From positions 62,001 to 126,000 of the forward strand of contig NZ_QEYE01000011.1 of NCBI RefSeq assembly GCF_003122205.1: a stretch of 64,000 nucleotides of DNA, read 5' to 3'. Within the stretch, counting starts at the first letter, position 1, and every line of letters begins with the position of its first letter. Below, piece by piece: positions 28,890-38,217 of the stretch. The stretch comes from Maritimibacter sp. 55A14. Its GTDB lineage: Bacteria; Pseudomonadota; Alphaproteobacteria; Rhodobacterales; Rhodobacteraceae. The notes beneath the pieces are model-generated. The model was not told where the DNA came from. It saw only the letters and a program-made list of their open reading frames with translations, and did not search any database. The translations under genes and the position numbers were made by a program.

Positions 28890-29143
28890 TTCCCTTCATT
28901 CTCCAGCCCGGTTTGCGGGCGCATCCGCCGCGACGACCTGCAATCGAGGCGCCTTGGCGTGACGCAGGATGCCCGCACTGGTTGCGGACACTCCGGCAAT
29001 TTGGCGGGCGCGTGTGCAAAAATCCCACGCTTTCGCCGTGACTTCGGAAAATCAGAAAGAGAAATTGCGAGACCGGCCAGAGGCTTATAGGTTTCCCTTA
29101 AACCGGCCGAAGAATAAAAGCGCCGGGATATCGGGCAGGATTC

Positions 29144-30160
29144 ATGGCGAACGTCAACGCGTTCAGCAGTGGCAGCTATGTCGTAACGGATAATGACAAC
29201 GTCCGGATGGATATTCCGGGCGGCGGCGATGTCGTGATCGGTGCGCCGCCAGGCGGAAAAGTCGGCCGCTTCAAGATCGACTTCCGCAACAGCGACAACG
29301 CCGCCGACAAGGTCACCATCGACCTGACCAACTTCGCGCAGGACGGATTGCGGATCGACCTGCATCACTACGACCCGTCCGACGAGATCCAGTTCATCGG
29401 GCTGATCGATGCGCAGATCGACCCGGCCCATCCGGACGAACTGGCCTTCACCTTCGCGGGGCCGGGCGGCGAGGTTCTGACCGGCACGATCTTCGTCAAG
29501 GACGGCGGCGAGAAGGACCTGCTGCAGGACCCGCCGCCGATCATCTACGACAGCGTGTTCCAGGTGGTCTGCTTCGCCGGCGGAGCCCTGATCGAGACCG
29601 ACGGGGGCCATCGCCGCGTCGAGGATCTGGCGGTGGGCGACATGCTCCGGACCCGCGACAACGGAATGCAGCCGCTGCGCTGGATCGGGCGCCGTGACCT
29701 GGACCGTGCCACTTTGGACGCCTGTTCCGACCTGCGCCCGGTGCGGGTACGACGCGACGCTTTCGGACCCGGACGCCCCTTTGCCGATCTCTGCCTGTCG
29801 CCGCAGCACCGCATCTTCCTCGACGACTGGCGCGCGGAACTGCTCTTTGGCGAGCCGGAACTGCTGGTCGCCGTCAAACACCTGCGCAACGACCGCGTTG
29901 TGGTCACGGATCACGCCGCGCCCGGTGTCAGCTACTTCCATCTGCTGCTCGACCGGCACGAGGTGATCTATTCGAACGGGCTGGAGAGCGAGAGCTTGCA
30001 TCTGGGCGACATGGCGCAGGACGCCATCGGCGGGGATACACTGGACGAGGTGCTTCGGCTCTTTCCCGAAGCCGCCGGGATGGACCCGATGGCGCAGACG
30101 ACCGCGTGCCCGGTTCTCAGGGGGTTCGAGGGGCGCACGCTTGCCGGCTATCCCGGCTGA
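29144..30160 (+). CDS. Hint-domain (Hedgehog/intein-like) protein
   Basis: A 338-residue protein. Residues 1-140 form a poorly conserved, probably beta-rich N-terminal part with no signal peptide. From Cys143 (VVCFAGGALIETDGG) a Hint domain begins, with VEDLAVGDMLRTRDNG and the block containing His222 (LSPQHRIFL). Such domains self-cleave at the Cys; the type is frequent in Rhodobacteraceae, often joined to calcium-binding exported proteins. No intein C-terminal Asn is evident, so cleavage rather than splicing is more likely. Monocistronic, between the SRP RNA gene and dnaX. Confidence 0.8.
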   Translation: MANVNAFSSGSYVVTDNDNVRMDIPGGGDVVIGAPPGGKVGRFKIDFRNSDNAADKVTIDLTNFAQDGLRIDLHHYDPSDEIQFIGLIDAQIDPAHPDELAFTFAGPGGEVLTGTIFVKDGGEKDLLQDPPPIIYDSVFQVVCFAGGALIETDGGHRRVEDLAVGDMLRTRDNGMQPLRWIGRRDLDRATLDACSDLRPVRVRRDAFGPGRPFADLCLSPQHRIFLDDWRAELLFGEPELLVAVKHLRNDRVVVTDHAAPGVSYFHLLLDRHEVIYSNGLESESLHLGDMAQDAIGGDTLDEVLRLFPEAAGMDPMAQTTACPVLRGFEGRTLAGYPG

Positions 30161-30265
30161 GCGCGATCAGGGCATGTCCGTGCCGAACCAGGCGACCGGG
30201 CATCCCGCGCTTGCAGCGGGGGCATGCCGGATTTAGGTTTCATGGACAGAGAGGGAATCCCCGAG

Positions 30266-32041
30266 ATGTCCGAAACAGCCGCGCCTGCCTATCAGGTGCT
30301 CGCCCGCAAGTACCGGCCCGCCAGTTTTGCCGACCTGATCGGGCAGGACGCAATGGTGCGCACGCTCAAGAACGCCTTCGCCACCGACCGGATCGCCCAT
30401 GCCTTCATCATGACGGGCGTGCGCGGGGTCGGCAAGACGACCACGGCGCGCATCATCGCCAAGGGGCTGAACTGTACGGGCGCGGACGGGCAGGGCGGCC
30501 CGACAACCGAGCCCTGCGGTACATGCGAGCCCTGCCGGGCGATCGCCGAGGGCCGCCATGTCGATGTGCTGGAAATGGATGCGGCCTCGCGCACCGGGGT
30601 GGGCGACATCCGCGAGATCATAGAAAGCGTCCATTACCGGGCGGCGTCGGCGCGCTACAAGATCTACATCATCGACGAGGTCCACATGCTCTCCACCAGC
30701 GCGTTCAACGCGCTTCTGAAGACGCTGGAGGAACCACCCGAGCACGTGAAATTCATCTTCGCCACCACCGAGATCCGCAAGGTTCCGGTGACGGTGCTGA
30801 GCCGCTGCCAGCGCTTCGACCTGCGCCGGATCGAGCCCGAGGTGATGATCGCGCACCTGGAGGCCATCGCCGCGAAGGAGGGCGCCGAGATCGCCGCCGA
30901 CGCGCTGGCGCTGATCACCCGCGCCGCCGAAGGGTCGGTGCGCGACGCGATGAGCCTTATGGACCAGGCGATCTCCCACGGCGCGGGCGAGACCGGGGCG
31001 GAGCAGGTCCGCGCGATGCTGGGCCTGGCCGACCGGGGGCGGGTGCTCGACCTCTTCGATCTGGTGATGCAGGGCGACGCCGCTGCCGCGCTGGCCGAGC
31101 TTTCGGCGCAATATGCCGACGGCGCCGACCCGATGGCGGTGCTGCGCGACCTGGCGGAAGTGACCCATTGGGTGAGCGTCATCAAGATCACGCCCGAGGC
31201 GGTCGAGGACCCCACCATCGGCCCGGATGAGCGCACGCGCGGCCGCGCCATGGCCGAGGCGCTGCCGATGCGGGTGCTGACCCGCGCCTGGCAGATGCTC
31301 CTCAAGGCGCTGGAGGAGGTCGCCCAGGCCCCGAACGCGATGATGGCGGCGGAAATGGCGGTGATCCGGCTGACCCATGTGGCGGAACTGCCCGCCCCTG
31401 CCGATCTGCTGCGCAAGCTCCAGGACACGCCGCCCCCGCCGCAGCCGCCCGCCGGCGGAGGCGGGGGGAACGCCCGCAGCGGCGCCGCGTCCGGCGCGCG
31501 TGGCTCTGACGCTGCGGGCCACGCCCCTGCCGGCACCGGCGCCCGCGCGCAGCGCGGCGGCGGGCCGCTGGCCGTCGCCACCCAGCCCGAGGCCGCCGAT
31601 GCGCTGGCGCGCTTTGCGCGCTTCGACCAGGTGGTGGAGCTGATCCGTGCCAATCGCGATGTGCGGCTGCTGGTCGAGGTCGAGAACGATCTACGGCTGG
31701 CGCGCTATGCGCCCGGCCGGATCGAGTTCCAGCCAACGGAAACCGCCGCCCCCGACTTGGCCGCCCGTCTATCGCGTCAGTTGCAGACCTGGACTGGCGT
31801 GCGCTGGGGCGTCACCGTGGTGGGCGCGGGCGGCGGCGCGACCATCGCCGAGACCCGCGACGCCGAGGCCGACAGCCTGCGCGCCGAGGTCAGCGCCCAC
31901 CCGCTGGTCGCCGCGGCATTGAAGACCTTTCCCGGCGCCACGATATCCGACATACGGCTGCCCGAAGCCTTCGAGGAGAGCGGCGTGACCGAGGCCCCGG
32001 ATGAGGCCGACGACGATTGGGATCCATTCGAGGAAGGCTGA
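30266..32041 (+). CDS. dnaX: DNA polymerase III gamma/tau subunit
   Basis: A 591-residue clamp-loader ATPase. The start at 30266 (MSETAAPAYQVLARKYRP) follows GAGGGA; ATG 30242 is less likely. Walker A is at about 51-58 (GVRGVGKT), the zinc module is Cys70, Cys84, Cys87 and Cys90, and the DEVHML segment carries the Walker B. A Gly/Pro-rich linker at about 395-450 leads to the tau C-terminal domain. No A-rich slippery site for a gamma form is evident. First gene of dnaX-ebfC-recR. Confidence 0.95.
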   Translation: MSETAAPAYQVLARKYRPASFADLIGQDAMVRTLKNAFATDRIAHAFIMTGVRGVGKTTTARIIAKGLNCTGADGQGGPTTEPCGTCEPCRAIAEGRHVDVLEMDAASRTGVGDIREIIESVHYRAASARYKIYIIDEVHMLSTSAFNALLKTLEEPPEHVKFIFATTEIRKVPVTVLSRCQRFDLRRIEPEVMIAHLEAIAAKEGAEIAADALALITRAAEGSVRDAMSLMDQAISHGAGETGAEQVRAMLGLADRGRVLDLFDLVMQGDAAAALAELSAQYADGADPMAVLRDLAEVTHWVSVIKITPEAVEDPTIGPDERTRGRAMAEALPMRVLTRAWQMLLKALEEVAQAPNAMMAAEMAVIRLTHVAELPAPADLLRKLQDTPPPPQPPAGGGGGNARSGAASGARGSDAAGHAPAGTGARAQRGGGPLAVATQPEAADALARFARFDQVVELIRANRDVRLLVEVENDLRLARYAPGRIEFQPTETAAPDLAARLSRQLQTWTGVRWGVTVVGAGGGATIAETRDAEADSLRAEVSAHPLVAAALKTFPGATISDIRLPEAFEESGVTEAPDEADDDWDPFEEG

Positions 32042-32069
32042 TCCCCCAACCACTGAGAGGATGGACGAG

Positions 32070-32414
32070 ATGTTCAAGGGACTGGGCCAGCTTGGCGACA
32101 TGGGCAAGCTGATGAAACAGGCGCAGGAGATGCAGCAGAAGATGGCCGAGGTACAGGAAAGTCTCGACCGGATCGAAGTGACGGGGGAGGCGGGCACCGG
32201 CCTCGTCAAGGCCGTCGCCAGCGCCAAGGGCGAGCTCCGGTCGCTCGATATAGACCCGTCGATCTTCAATGCCGAGGACAAGGAGGTGGTCGAGGACCTG
32301 ATCCTGGCCGCCGTCAAGGACGCCCAGGCCAAGGCGTCGGCCCGCAGCCAGGAGGAGATGGCCAGGGTCACCGACGGGCTGAATCTGCCCGAAGGCATGA
32401 AGCTGCCCTTCTGA
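32070..32414 (+). CDS. ebfC: YbaB/EbfC nucleoid-associated protein
   Basis: A 114-residue DNA-binding protein, normally dimeric. Two ATGs compete. GAGAGG at 32055-32060 touches the first ATG (32061), leaving no spacer, but stands 9 bases from the second (32070), so the second is chosen ([20 protein letters not shown]). The N-terminal helix and [14 protein letters not shown] core are typical. Its place between dnaX and recR is conserved across bacteria. Confidence 0.93.
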   Translation: MFKGLGQLGDMGKLMKQAQEMQQKMAEVQESLDRIEVTGEAGTGLVKAVASAKGELRSLDIDPSIFNAEDKEVVEDLILAAVKDAQAKASARSQEEMARVTDGLNLPEGMKLPF

Positions 32415-32433
32415 GCGGCCGGCCGGCAGACGC

Positions 32434-33033
32434 ATGAGCCAAGGAACCCGCGACATCGAGGAACTGATCGACCTGATGGCCCGGCTGCCGGGGTTGGGGC
32501 CACGTTCGGCCCGGCGCGCGGTCCTTCAGATGATCAAGAAGCGCGGCCAGGTCATGGCCCCGCTGGCCGAGGCGATGGCCACCGTTGCCGAGACCGCGCG
32601 CGAATGCGCCAATTGCGGCAATATCGGCACGGCGGAGATTTGCGATATCTGCCGCGCCGAGAACCGCGCCAACGGGCAGATCTGCGTGGTCGAGGATGTC
32701 GCCGACCTCTGGGCGATGGAACGTGGCGGGGTCTATGGTGGACGCTATCATGTGCTGGGCGGCACGCTTTCGGCGCTCGATGCGGTGGGGCCGGAGGAGT
32801 TGCGCATCCCCCGGCTGCTCGACCGGCTGGAGGAGGAGAAGGTCGAGGAGATCGTGCTGGCGCTGGGTGCCACGGTCGATGGCCAGACCACGGCGCATTA
32901 CATCGCCGATCAACTCGAAGGCCGCGGCGTCAGCGTCACCTCGCTGGCGCAGGGCGTGCCCATCGGTGGCGAGCTGGACTATCTCGACGACGGCACCATC
33001 ACGGCGGCGCTCAAGGCGCGCAAGGCGTTCTGA
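32434..33033 (+). CDS. recR: Recombination mediator RecR
   Basis: A 199-residue protein that works with RecF/RecO to load RecA at gaps. An HhH motif region is at the N-terminus ([11 protein letters not shown]). The zinc site is Cys58, Cys61, Cys70 and Cys73, and a Toprim domain covers about 80-175 ([12 protein letters not shown]). The TGA stop abuts the stop of the opposite-strand lipoprotein gene. Confidence 0.96.
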   Translation: MSQGTRDIEELIDLMARLPGLGPRSARRAVLQMIKKRGQVMAPLAEAMATVAETARECANCGNIGTAEICDICRAENRANGQICVVEDVADLWAMERGGVYGGRYHVLGGTLSALDAVGPEELRIPRLLDRLEEEKVEEIVLALGATVDGQTTAHYIADQLEGRGVSVTSLAQGVPIGGELDYLDDGTITAALKARKAF

Positions 33034-33429
33034 TCAGCCGTCGCCGTATTTCGCGCGGCATTGCTGCGCGGCGACCTGGGCGCGCGGGGTCACGGCGCGC
33101 AGCCGCTCCGTGAGATCGCGGAGCTTGCGTTGCTCGCTCTCGCGGTCGATGGCTTCCGGCACGGTGCGGGTGCGCGGATAGGGATCGTGGCAGTAGTTCA
33201 GCCCGTAGAAGCTGCGATGCCCGTGCCCGTAGCCGCCGCAGAACGTGACGCGCGGGCCGTCGACGACCTCCTGCCGCTGCGCATAACCGCGGTCGAGATT
33301 GGCCTGCGTCTCGGCGATGAGCCGCTCCAGCGTGCGCACCTCCTCGGTCTCCGACGCGATGCAGCGTTGCAGCGGGCTGGCGCAGGCCGTCAGCGCCAGG
33401 AGCGGCAGGAGCAGGGCAAGGCGGATCAT
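33034..33429 (-). CDS. Small lipoprotein of unknown function
   Basis: A 131-residue protein. A signal sequence ends in a lipobox LTAC (Cys16), and GGAGG precedes the start at 33429. The mature part has a predicted helix rich in Glu/Arg/Gln, a Gly/His/Tyr/Cys-rich middle (FCGGYGHGHRSFYG) and a C-terminal helix. I do not recognise a family. It is convergent with recR and divergent from hemF. Confidence 0.75.
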   Translation of the reverse strand: MIRLALLLPLLALTACASPLQRCIASETEEVRTLERLIAETQANLDRGYAQRQEVVDGPRVTFCGGYGHGHRSFYGLNYCHDPYPRTRTVPEAIDRESEQRKLRDLTERLRAVTPRAQVAAQQCRAKYGDG

Positions 33430-33591
33430 CGGGGCCTCCGGGCTGGCATGGATAACGAAAGAAACCGGCGCAAAAGATAGGGCTTCGGCCCAGCGAAGAC
33501 CAGAGCGGCCTGTCGTCCGAGGATGGCGTCTTCGCTGTGGCTTGCAGCCGCCGGGTTTGCTAGATCGGGTCGCGTGACAATGGAGATCCCC

Positions 33592-34485
33592 ATGGACAAG
33601 GACACCGCCGAGGCCGGCAAGACCCGCGCCAGCGTGTGGTTTCGCGCGCTGCGCGACGAGATCGTCGCGGCCTTCGAGGTGCTGGAGGACAGCCAGACGG
33701 AAGGGCCGCACGCCGATCTGCCGCCGGGCCGGTTCGAGGTCAGCGAGACGCGCCGCAAGGCCGAGGGCGGCGGCGATGCGGGCGGCGGATTGATGAGCGT
33801 GATGCGCGGCGGGCGCGTCTTCGAGAAGGTCGGCGTCAATGTCTCCACCGTCTATGGCACGCTGGGCGCGCGCGCGCAGCAGGCGATGGCGGCGCGCGGC
33901 GTACCGGGCATTGAAAGCGATCCGCGCTTCTGGGCCTCGGGGATCAGCCTGGTGGCGCATATGCAGAACCCGCATGCCCCGGCCGTCCACATGAACACGC
34001 GCATGTTCTGGACGCCCGGCGCGTGGTGGTTCGGCGGCGGGTCGGACCTGAATCCCTGCATCGAATATCCCGAGGACACCGCAGATTTCCACGCCGTGCT
34101 CAAGGCCCATTGCGACCCGCATGGCGCCGATCTCTATCCGCGCTTCAAGGCCTGGGCGGACGAGTATTTCTACATCCCGCATCGCGGCCGCGCCCGCGGC
34201 GTCGGCGGGATCTTCTTCGACGATCTCAACACCGGCGATTGGGAGGCGGATTTCGCTTTCACCCAGGATGCGGGCCGGGCCTTCCTTCCCGCTTTCCTGC
34301 CGGTGACCGAGCGCCGCCGCAACACGCCCTGGACCGAAGCCGACCGGGATGTGCAACTCGTCCATCGCGGGCTCTATGCCGAGTACAATCTCGTCTACGA
34401 TCGCGGCACCAAATTCGGGCTGGAGACGGGCCACGATGCGAACGCTGTCCTGATGAGCCTGCCGCCGCTGGCGAAATGGATTTGA
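33592..34485 (+). CDS. hemF: Oxygen-dependent coproporphyrinogen III oxidase
   Basis: A 297-residue enzyme for the aerobic version of the HemN step. The start at 33592 (MDKDTAEAGK) is favoured over ATG 33580 because GGAGA lies 5 bases upstream. Conserved segments include HMNTRMFW, WFGGGSDLNPC, the Y-IPHRGRARGVGGIFFDDL block and EYNLVYDRGTKFGL. Normal length. With hemN it covers heme synthesis with and without oxygen. Confidence 0.95.
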   Translation: MDKDTAEAGKTRASVWFRALRDEIVAAFEVLEDSQTEGPHADLPPGRFEVSETRRKAEGGGDAGGGLMSVMRGGRVFEKVGVNVSTVYGTLGARAQQAMAARGVPGIESDPRFWASGISLVAHMQNPHAPAVHMNTRMFWTPGAWWFGGGSDLNPCIEYPEDTADFHAVLKAHCDPHGADLYPRFKAWADEYFYIPHRGRARGVGGIFFDDLNTGDWEADFAFTQDAGRAFLPAFLPVTERRRNTPWTEADRDVQLVHRGLYAEYNLVYDRGTKFGLETGHDANAVLMSLPPLAKWI

Positions 34486-34553
34486 CGAGGCTGTGATACC
34501 GGCGCCGAATCGCGGCCTTCCCTTGGCCAGAATCGGCGGGTAGAGAGAATGGC

Positions 34554-35213
34554 ATGACCTGGACGTTTCCCAATACGCTGACCGTCCTGCGGCTGCTGGC
34601 CGCGCCGGGGGTGGCCGTCATGTTCCTTTATTTCCACCGCCCCTGGGCGGATTGGTTCGCGCTGGCGCTCTTTCTCGGCGCCTCGCTGACCGATTTCCTC
34701 GACGGCTACCTGGCGCGGGCCTGGAAACAGGAGAGCAAATTCGGCCGGATGCTGGACCCGATCGCCGACAAGGCGATGGTCGTGATCGCGCTGATGGTGA
34801 TCGTGGGCTACTCCAGCATGTCGCCCTGGTTGGTGCTGCCCGCCACCGTGATCCTGTTTCGCGAGGTGTTTGTCAGCGGGCTGCGCGAGTTTCTGGGCGA
34901 TACCGCCGGGACGCTGAAGGTCACGAAACTGGCCAAGTGGAAGACCACCGCGCAGATGGTGGCGATTGCGGTGCTGTTTGCACAGGGCGTGTTCGAGCAC
35001 TATCTCTGGTCCAGCACCGCAGGTATGGATCAGCCAATGGTCGATGCCATCCTGACCGGGCAGGAGGAGGATCTGCATGGCCTGCGCTGGAAGCTGACCG
35101 GCATGGTGTGGAGCGGGCATGCGGGGCTGTGGCTGCTGTGGCTTGCGGCGGCGCTGACGCTGATCACTGGCATTGATTACTTCAGGAAATCGGTGCCTTA
35201 CTTTAAGGATTGA
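34554..35213 (+). CDS. pgsA: CDP-diacylglycerol-glycerol-3-phosphate phosphatidyltransferase
   Basis: A 219-residue inner-membrane enzyme making phosphatidylglycerol phosphate. The CDP-alcohol phosphatidyltransferase motif is complete: Asp50-Gly51, Ala54-Arg55, Gly64, Asp68 and Asp72. Several hydrophobic helices surround it. moaD starts 3 bases after its stop, suggesting cotranscription. Confidence 0.94.
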   Translation: MTWTFPNTLTVLRLLAAPGVAVMFLYFHRPWADWFALALFLGASLTDFLDGYLARAWKQESKFGRMLDPIADKAMVVIALMVIVGYSSMSPWLVLPATVILFREVFVSGLREFLGDTAGTLKVTKLAKWKTTAQMVAIAVLFAQGVFEHYLWSSTAGMDQPMVDAILTGQEEDLHGLRWKLTGMVWSGHAGLWLLWLAAALTLITGIDYFRKSVPYFKD

Positions 35214-35216
35214 GCT

Positions 35217-35462
35217 ATGGATGTGCTCTATTTCGCCTGGGTGCGCGAGCGCATCGGGCACCCGAAGGAAAAGGTCGAGACCACGGCTGCAACCGTGCGC
35301 GACCTTGTCGAGGAATTGCGCGCACGTGAGGATCGCTACGATGCGGCTTTCGCCGACCTCTCGGCGCTGCGCGTGGCGGTGGATCAGGAGCTTGCCGATT
35401 TCGACGCCGACCTTTCGGGCGTGCGCGAGGTGGCGTTCTTCCCGCCGATGACCGGGGGCTGA
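35217..35462 (+). CDS. moaD: Molybdopterin synthase small subunit MoaD
   Basis: An 81-residue ubiquitin-fold sulfur carrier. It ends in the required Gly-Gly (PPMTGG), which is thiocarboxylated and donates sulfur to molybdopterin. It sits between pgsA and moaE with 3-base and 1-base gaps. Confidence 0.94.
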   Translation: MDVLYFAWVRERIGHPKEKVETTAATVRDLVEELRAREDRYDAAFADLSALRVAVDQELADFDADLSGVREVAFFPPMTGG

Positions 35463-35463
35463 G

Positions 35464-35907
35464 ATGGTCGTCCGGGTGCAGGCCGAAGGCTTCGACGCGG
35501 GGGGCGAGCTGAACCGGTTCACCGCCGCCTGCGACGGCGCGGGCGCGGTGGTCAGCTTCACCGGCATCGTGCGCAACCGTGCCGGTGCGCCGCTCAGGGA
35601 AATGATGATCGAGCATTATCCGGGCATGACCGAAAAGGCGATCGCCGGGATCGAGGCCGAGGCCGTGGACCGCTGGTCGCTCGGCCGCAGCCTGGTGATC
35701 CACCGCTATGGCGCGCTCGCGCCGGGGGAGACGATCATGATGGTGGCCACCGCCGCGCGCCATCGCGCGGACGCGTTCCAAGCCGCCGAGTTTCTGATGG
35801 ATTACCTGAAATCCCGCGCACCCTTCTGGAAGAAGGAGATCGGCCGGGACGGGGCCGAGTGGGTCGCCGCACGCGACGAGGACGAGGCCGCACTGGGCCG
35901 GTGGTAG
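35464..35907 (+). CDS. moaE: Molybdopterin synthase large subunit MoaE
   Basis: A 147-residue catalytic subunit. The family segments GAVVSFTGIVRN, MMIEHYPGMTEKAI, IHRYG and the active-site FWKKE are present. It pairs with MoaD to insert the dithiolene sulfurs. Convergent with the coiled-coil protein gene. Confidence 0.95.
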   Translation: MVVRVQAEGFDAGGELNRFTAACDGAGAVVSFTGIVRNRAGAPLREMMIEHYPGMTEKAIAGIEAEAVDRWSLGRSLVIHRYGALAPGETIMMVATAARHRADAFQAAEFLMDYLKSRAPFWKKEIGRDGAEWVAARDEDEAALGRW

Positions 35908-35922
35908 ACCGCGGCCGCCGCG

Positions 35923-36249
35923 TCAGCCGGCGTTGATGCGTTCGATATAGGCGCGCAGTTCCTCGGTCTCCTGCCGGGCCTCGCGCAGTCCTTCCATCGC
36001 CGCGCCCAGTTCTGCCTCGGTCTGGCCAAGCTGGCCGGTCAGTTCCGCCTCGCGCTGTTGCAGATAGGTGATCGCCTCGTCTCGCGTTTCCTCGGCCTGG
36101 TGCAGGTCAGAGGCCATGCGGTCCAGTTCCGCCATATCCGCGCCCGTGACCCGCGTGAATCGGTGGAACACCCAGCTTGCGAACCACCCCAGCGCGAAGG
36201 CGATGAAAAGGATGACGGCGGTCACGATCACGAATTCAGTCCTGTCCAT
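35923..36249 (-). CDS. Single-helix membrane protein with coiled coil
   Basis: A 108-residue protein: an N-terminal membrane helix (about 6-28, VIVTAVILFIAFALGW), then a long Glu/Gln/Leu-rich coiled coil (about 38-105). The start at 36249 overlaps the 3' end of the OmpA-domain gene by 14 bases and has AGGAGA in front. The coupling suggests a joint envelope role, possibly as a scaffold. No named family is recognised. Confidence 0.75.
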   Translation of the reverse strand: MDRTEFVIVTAVILFIAFALGWFASWVFHRFTRVTGADMAELDRMASDLHQAEETRDEAITYLQQREAELTGQLGQTEAELGAAMEGLREARQETEELRAYIERINAG

Positions 36250-38152
36250 CGCCCGTCTCTCCTGTCTCTTCGGTGGCATCGGCCTGGTCTGGCGCGTTCT
36301 CTTCGCTGTCCTGCGCGCCGCCGGGTTCGACCAGCACCACCTGCTTGAACTCGATCCGGCGGTTGGCCTCGCGCCCCGCCTCGGTGCCGTTATCGGCGAT
36401 CGGCAGGGCCTCGCCATAACCCTGCGCGGTCATGTTCCGGGTCAACACGCCGCGTTCCAGCAGCGCGTCGAGAACTGCCTCGGCCCGCGCCTGGCTGAGG
36501 GCGAGGTTCATGGTTTCGCGGCCCTGGCTGTCGGTATGGCCGCCGATCTCCAGCCGCATCTCCACATCGGCGCAGGCTTTCAGGGTCTCCGCGATCCGGT
36601 CCACCACGGCCAGCGCGTCGCGGTCGATCGTGCTCTTGCCGGGGTCGAAGGTGATCTGGCGCGCGCGCAGGGCGGCGTCGATATCGGCCACGCATTCGTC
36701 CGCGGTCGGCAGGTTCGCCAGCGGGTCGAGCCGTTCCTCGTAGCGCACGGCGATGTCGTAGCGTTTCGAGTCGCCCAGCCGTTCGGAAAAGAGCTGCGTG
36801 ATGCGCGCGCTGGTGTCGGGGCTGGTGGAGACGCCCCTCAGCCCGACATGGCCGGGGCGCACCGTCAGGCTGCCGCTGCGCAGTTGCGCCAGCGCCTCCA
36901 GCCCGGCCAGGACGCGCATCGGCCAGCCATCCGGCAGTTTCGGGTCGATCCGGGTCGTGTCGTGGATCTGCTGGGCGCCAAAGCGCGCCTTGGCGAAGCT
37001 GTTGACCGCATCCCGGAACGCCGCGTCGTTCAGGCGCCCGCGCAACTGCACCAGCCCTTCAGGGCTGCGGGTGGCGATGAATTCGTCGGTACCGCCATTG
37101 GCCCCGGTCTCCCGCTTCTCCGGCGGTTCGGGCAGCACCGCATGGAGCGAGAAGACCTCGGGCAGCGCGCTTTCCAGCGCGTGGGCGACATCGTCGAACC
37201 GGTCCCGCGGGGTGCCTTCGGGCGCGACCAGGCTGATATCGGCGTCCGAGAAGGTCAGCGACCCGCCGCCAAGTTCGGCTAGCGCGGCGATTGCCCGCAC
37301 GGCGGCGTCGCCCCAGCGCGGCGACGGTACGCCCAGCCCGATCACGCAGCTTGCGCGGCCCTGAAGCCCGGCGTTGCGCGCCGCGGCAATGATCGCGTCG
37401 CGCGCCGCGGCGCTGTCTGCCGAGCAACTGTCGAAGCGCACGCCATCCCCACCCATCACGAAGCGCAGGGTGAAGGGTGTGATGACCGGCCGGGGCGCGG
37501 CGATGTCGAGCGATACGTCGAGCCCGTCGGGCGCCGCGTCGCTCAGCGCCGTCATCAGGCGGCGCTGGTCCTCGGGGCTGCCGGAAATCGCTGCCACCGC
37601 CACGCGTTTCGGGCTGACCGAGACCTTGGCGCTGGGCAGCATGTCAAGCGCGGTCATGGCAAAACCCACGGCGGTGTCCCAGCCTTCGGGCGCGCCGTGA
37701 TCGGCGCTGTCGAGCATGTCGGTAACCTCGACCGCGCCGTTCAACCCCTTCAGCGCGGTCAGGATCCCTTGGCGATTCTCTTCGCCCGGCACCAGCCCGA
37801 TGAGCGAGATACCCGGCCCATTGCGAAGGATTTCGATGGAATAGCGCGGCGGTTCCAGCCCTTCGGCCGGTGTCACGTCGGTGCGGTCGATTACCCGGTC
37901 CGCATCGACGGTCTCGCCCGCGACACTCAGCGCTGCGAAGCGGCGGGCCTCGTCGGGCGCGGTGCCGGTGACGGTCAGCCACAGCCCGTCGGCGCTGACC
38001 CTGGCCCATTCATGCCCGGCGGTGCGCAGCGCCAGCGACACGTCCCGCATCGACTGAGTCTCGATCCTGTTCACCGCATAGATGCCGATGCCGATGCTGA
38101 CGAGCGCGGCGAGGACAAAGGGGACGAAACCGATCAGGAAGGTTTTCTTCAT
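36236..38152 (-). CDS. OmpA-domain envelope protein with BON-like repeats
   Basis: A 638-residue protein. An N-terminal membrane helix (MKKTFLIGFVPFVLAALVS) anchors it. Several BON-like repeats follow (for example SLALRTAG...VTGTAPDEA). The C-terminal OmpA peptidoglycan-binding domain is at about 510-620 with GGHTDSQG and NRRIEF. The acidic, Glu/Asp-rich tail is unstructured. It probably ties the inner membrane or periplasm to peptidoglycan. Followed, with overlap, by the coiled-coil protein. Confidence 0.83.
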   Translation of the reverse strand: MKKTFLIGFVPFVLAALVSIGIGIYAVNRIETQSMRDVSLALRTAGHEWARVSADGLWLTVTGTAPDEARRFAALSVAGETVDADRVIDRTDVTPAEGLEPPRYSIEILRNGPGISLIGLVPGEENRQGILTALKGLNGAVEVTDMLDSADHGAPEGWDTAVGFAMTALDMLPSAKVSVSPKRVAVAAISGSPEDQRRLMTALSDAAPDGLDVSLDIAAPRPVITPFTLRFVMGGDGVRFDSCSADSAAARDAIIAAARNAGLQGRASCVIGLGVPSPRWGDAAVRAIAALAELGGGSLTFSDADISLVAPEGTPRDRFDDVAHALESALPEVFSLHAVLPEPPEKRETGANGGTDEFIATRSPEGLVQLRGRLNDAAFRDAVNSFAKARFGAQQIHDTTRIDPKLPDGWPMRVLAGLEALAQLRSGSLTVRPGHVGLRGVSTSPDTSARITQLFSERLGDSKRYDIAVRYEERLDPLANLPTADECVADIDAALRARQITFDPGKSTIDRDALAVVDRIAETLKACADVEMRLEIGGHTDSQGRETMNLALSQARAEAVLDALLERGVLTRNMTAQGYGEALPIADNGTEAGREANRRIEFKQVVLVEPGGAQDSEENAPDQADATEETGETGDGQD

Positions 38153-38217
38153 TTGCGCGGCGGCGCCTCGAATGGGTGGGTGGGCCTAGCTCTATCCAGT
38201 CGCCCGGCAAGGTGCAA

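Noticed and set aside
30266-32041. Programmed frameshift in dnaX giving a gamma form
   Set aside because: No A-rich slippery heptamer with a following stem is visible in the linker region.
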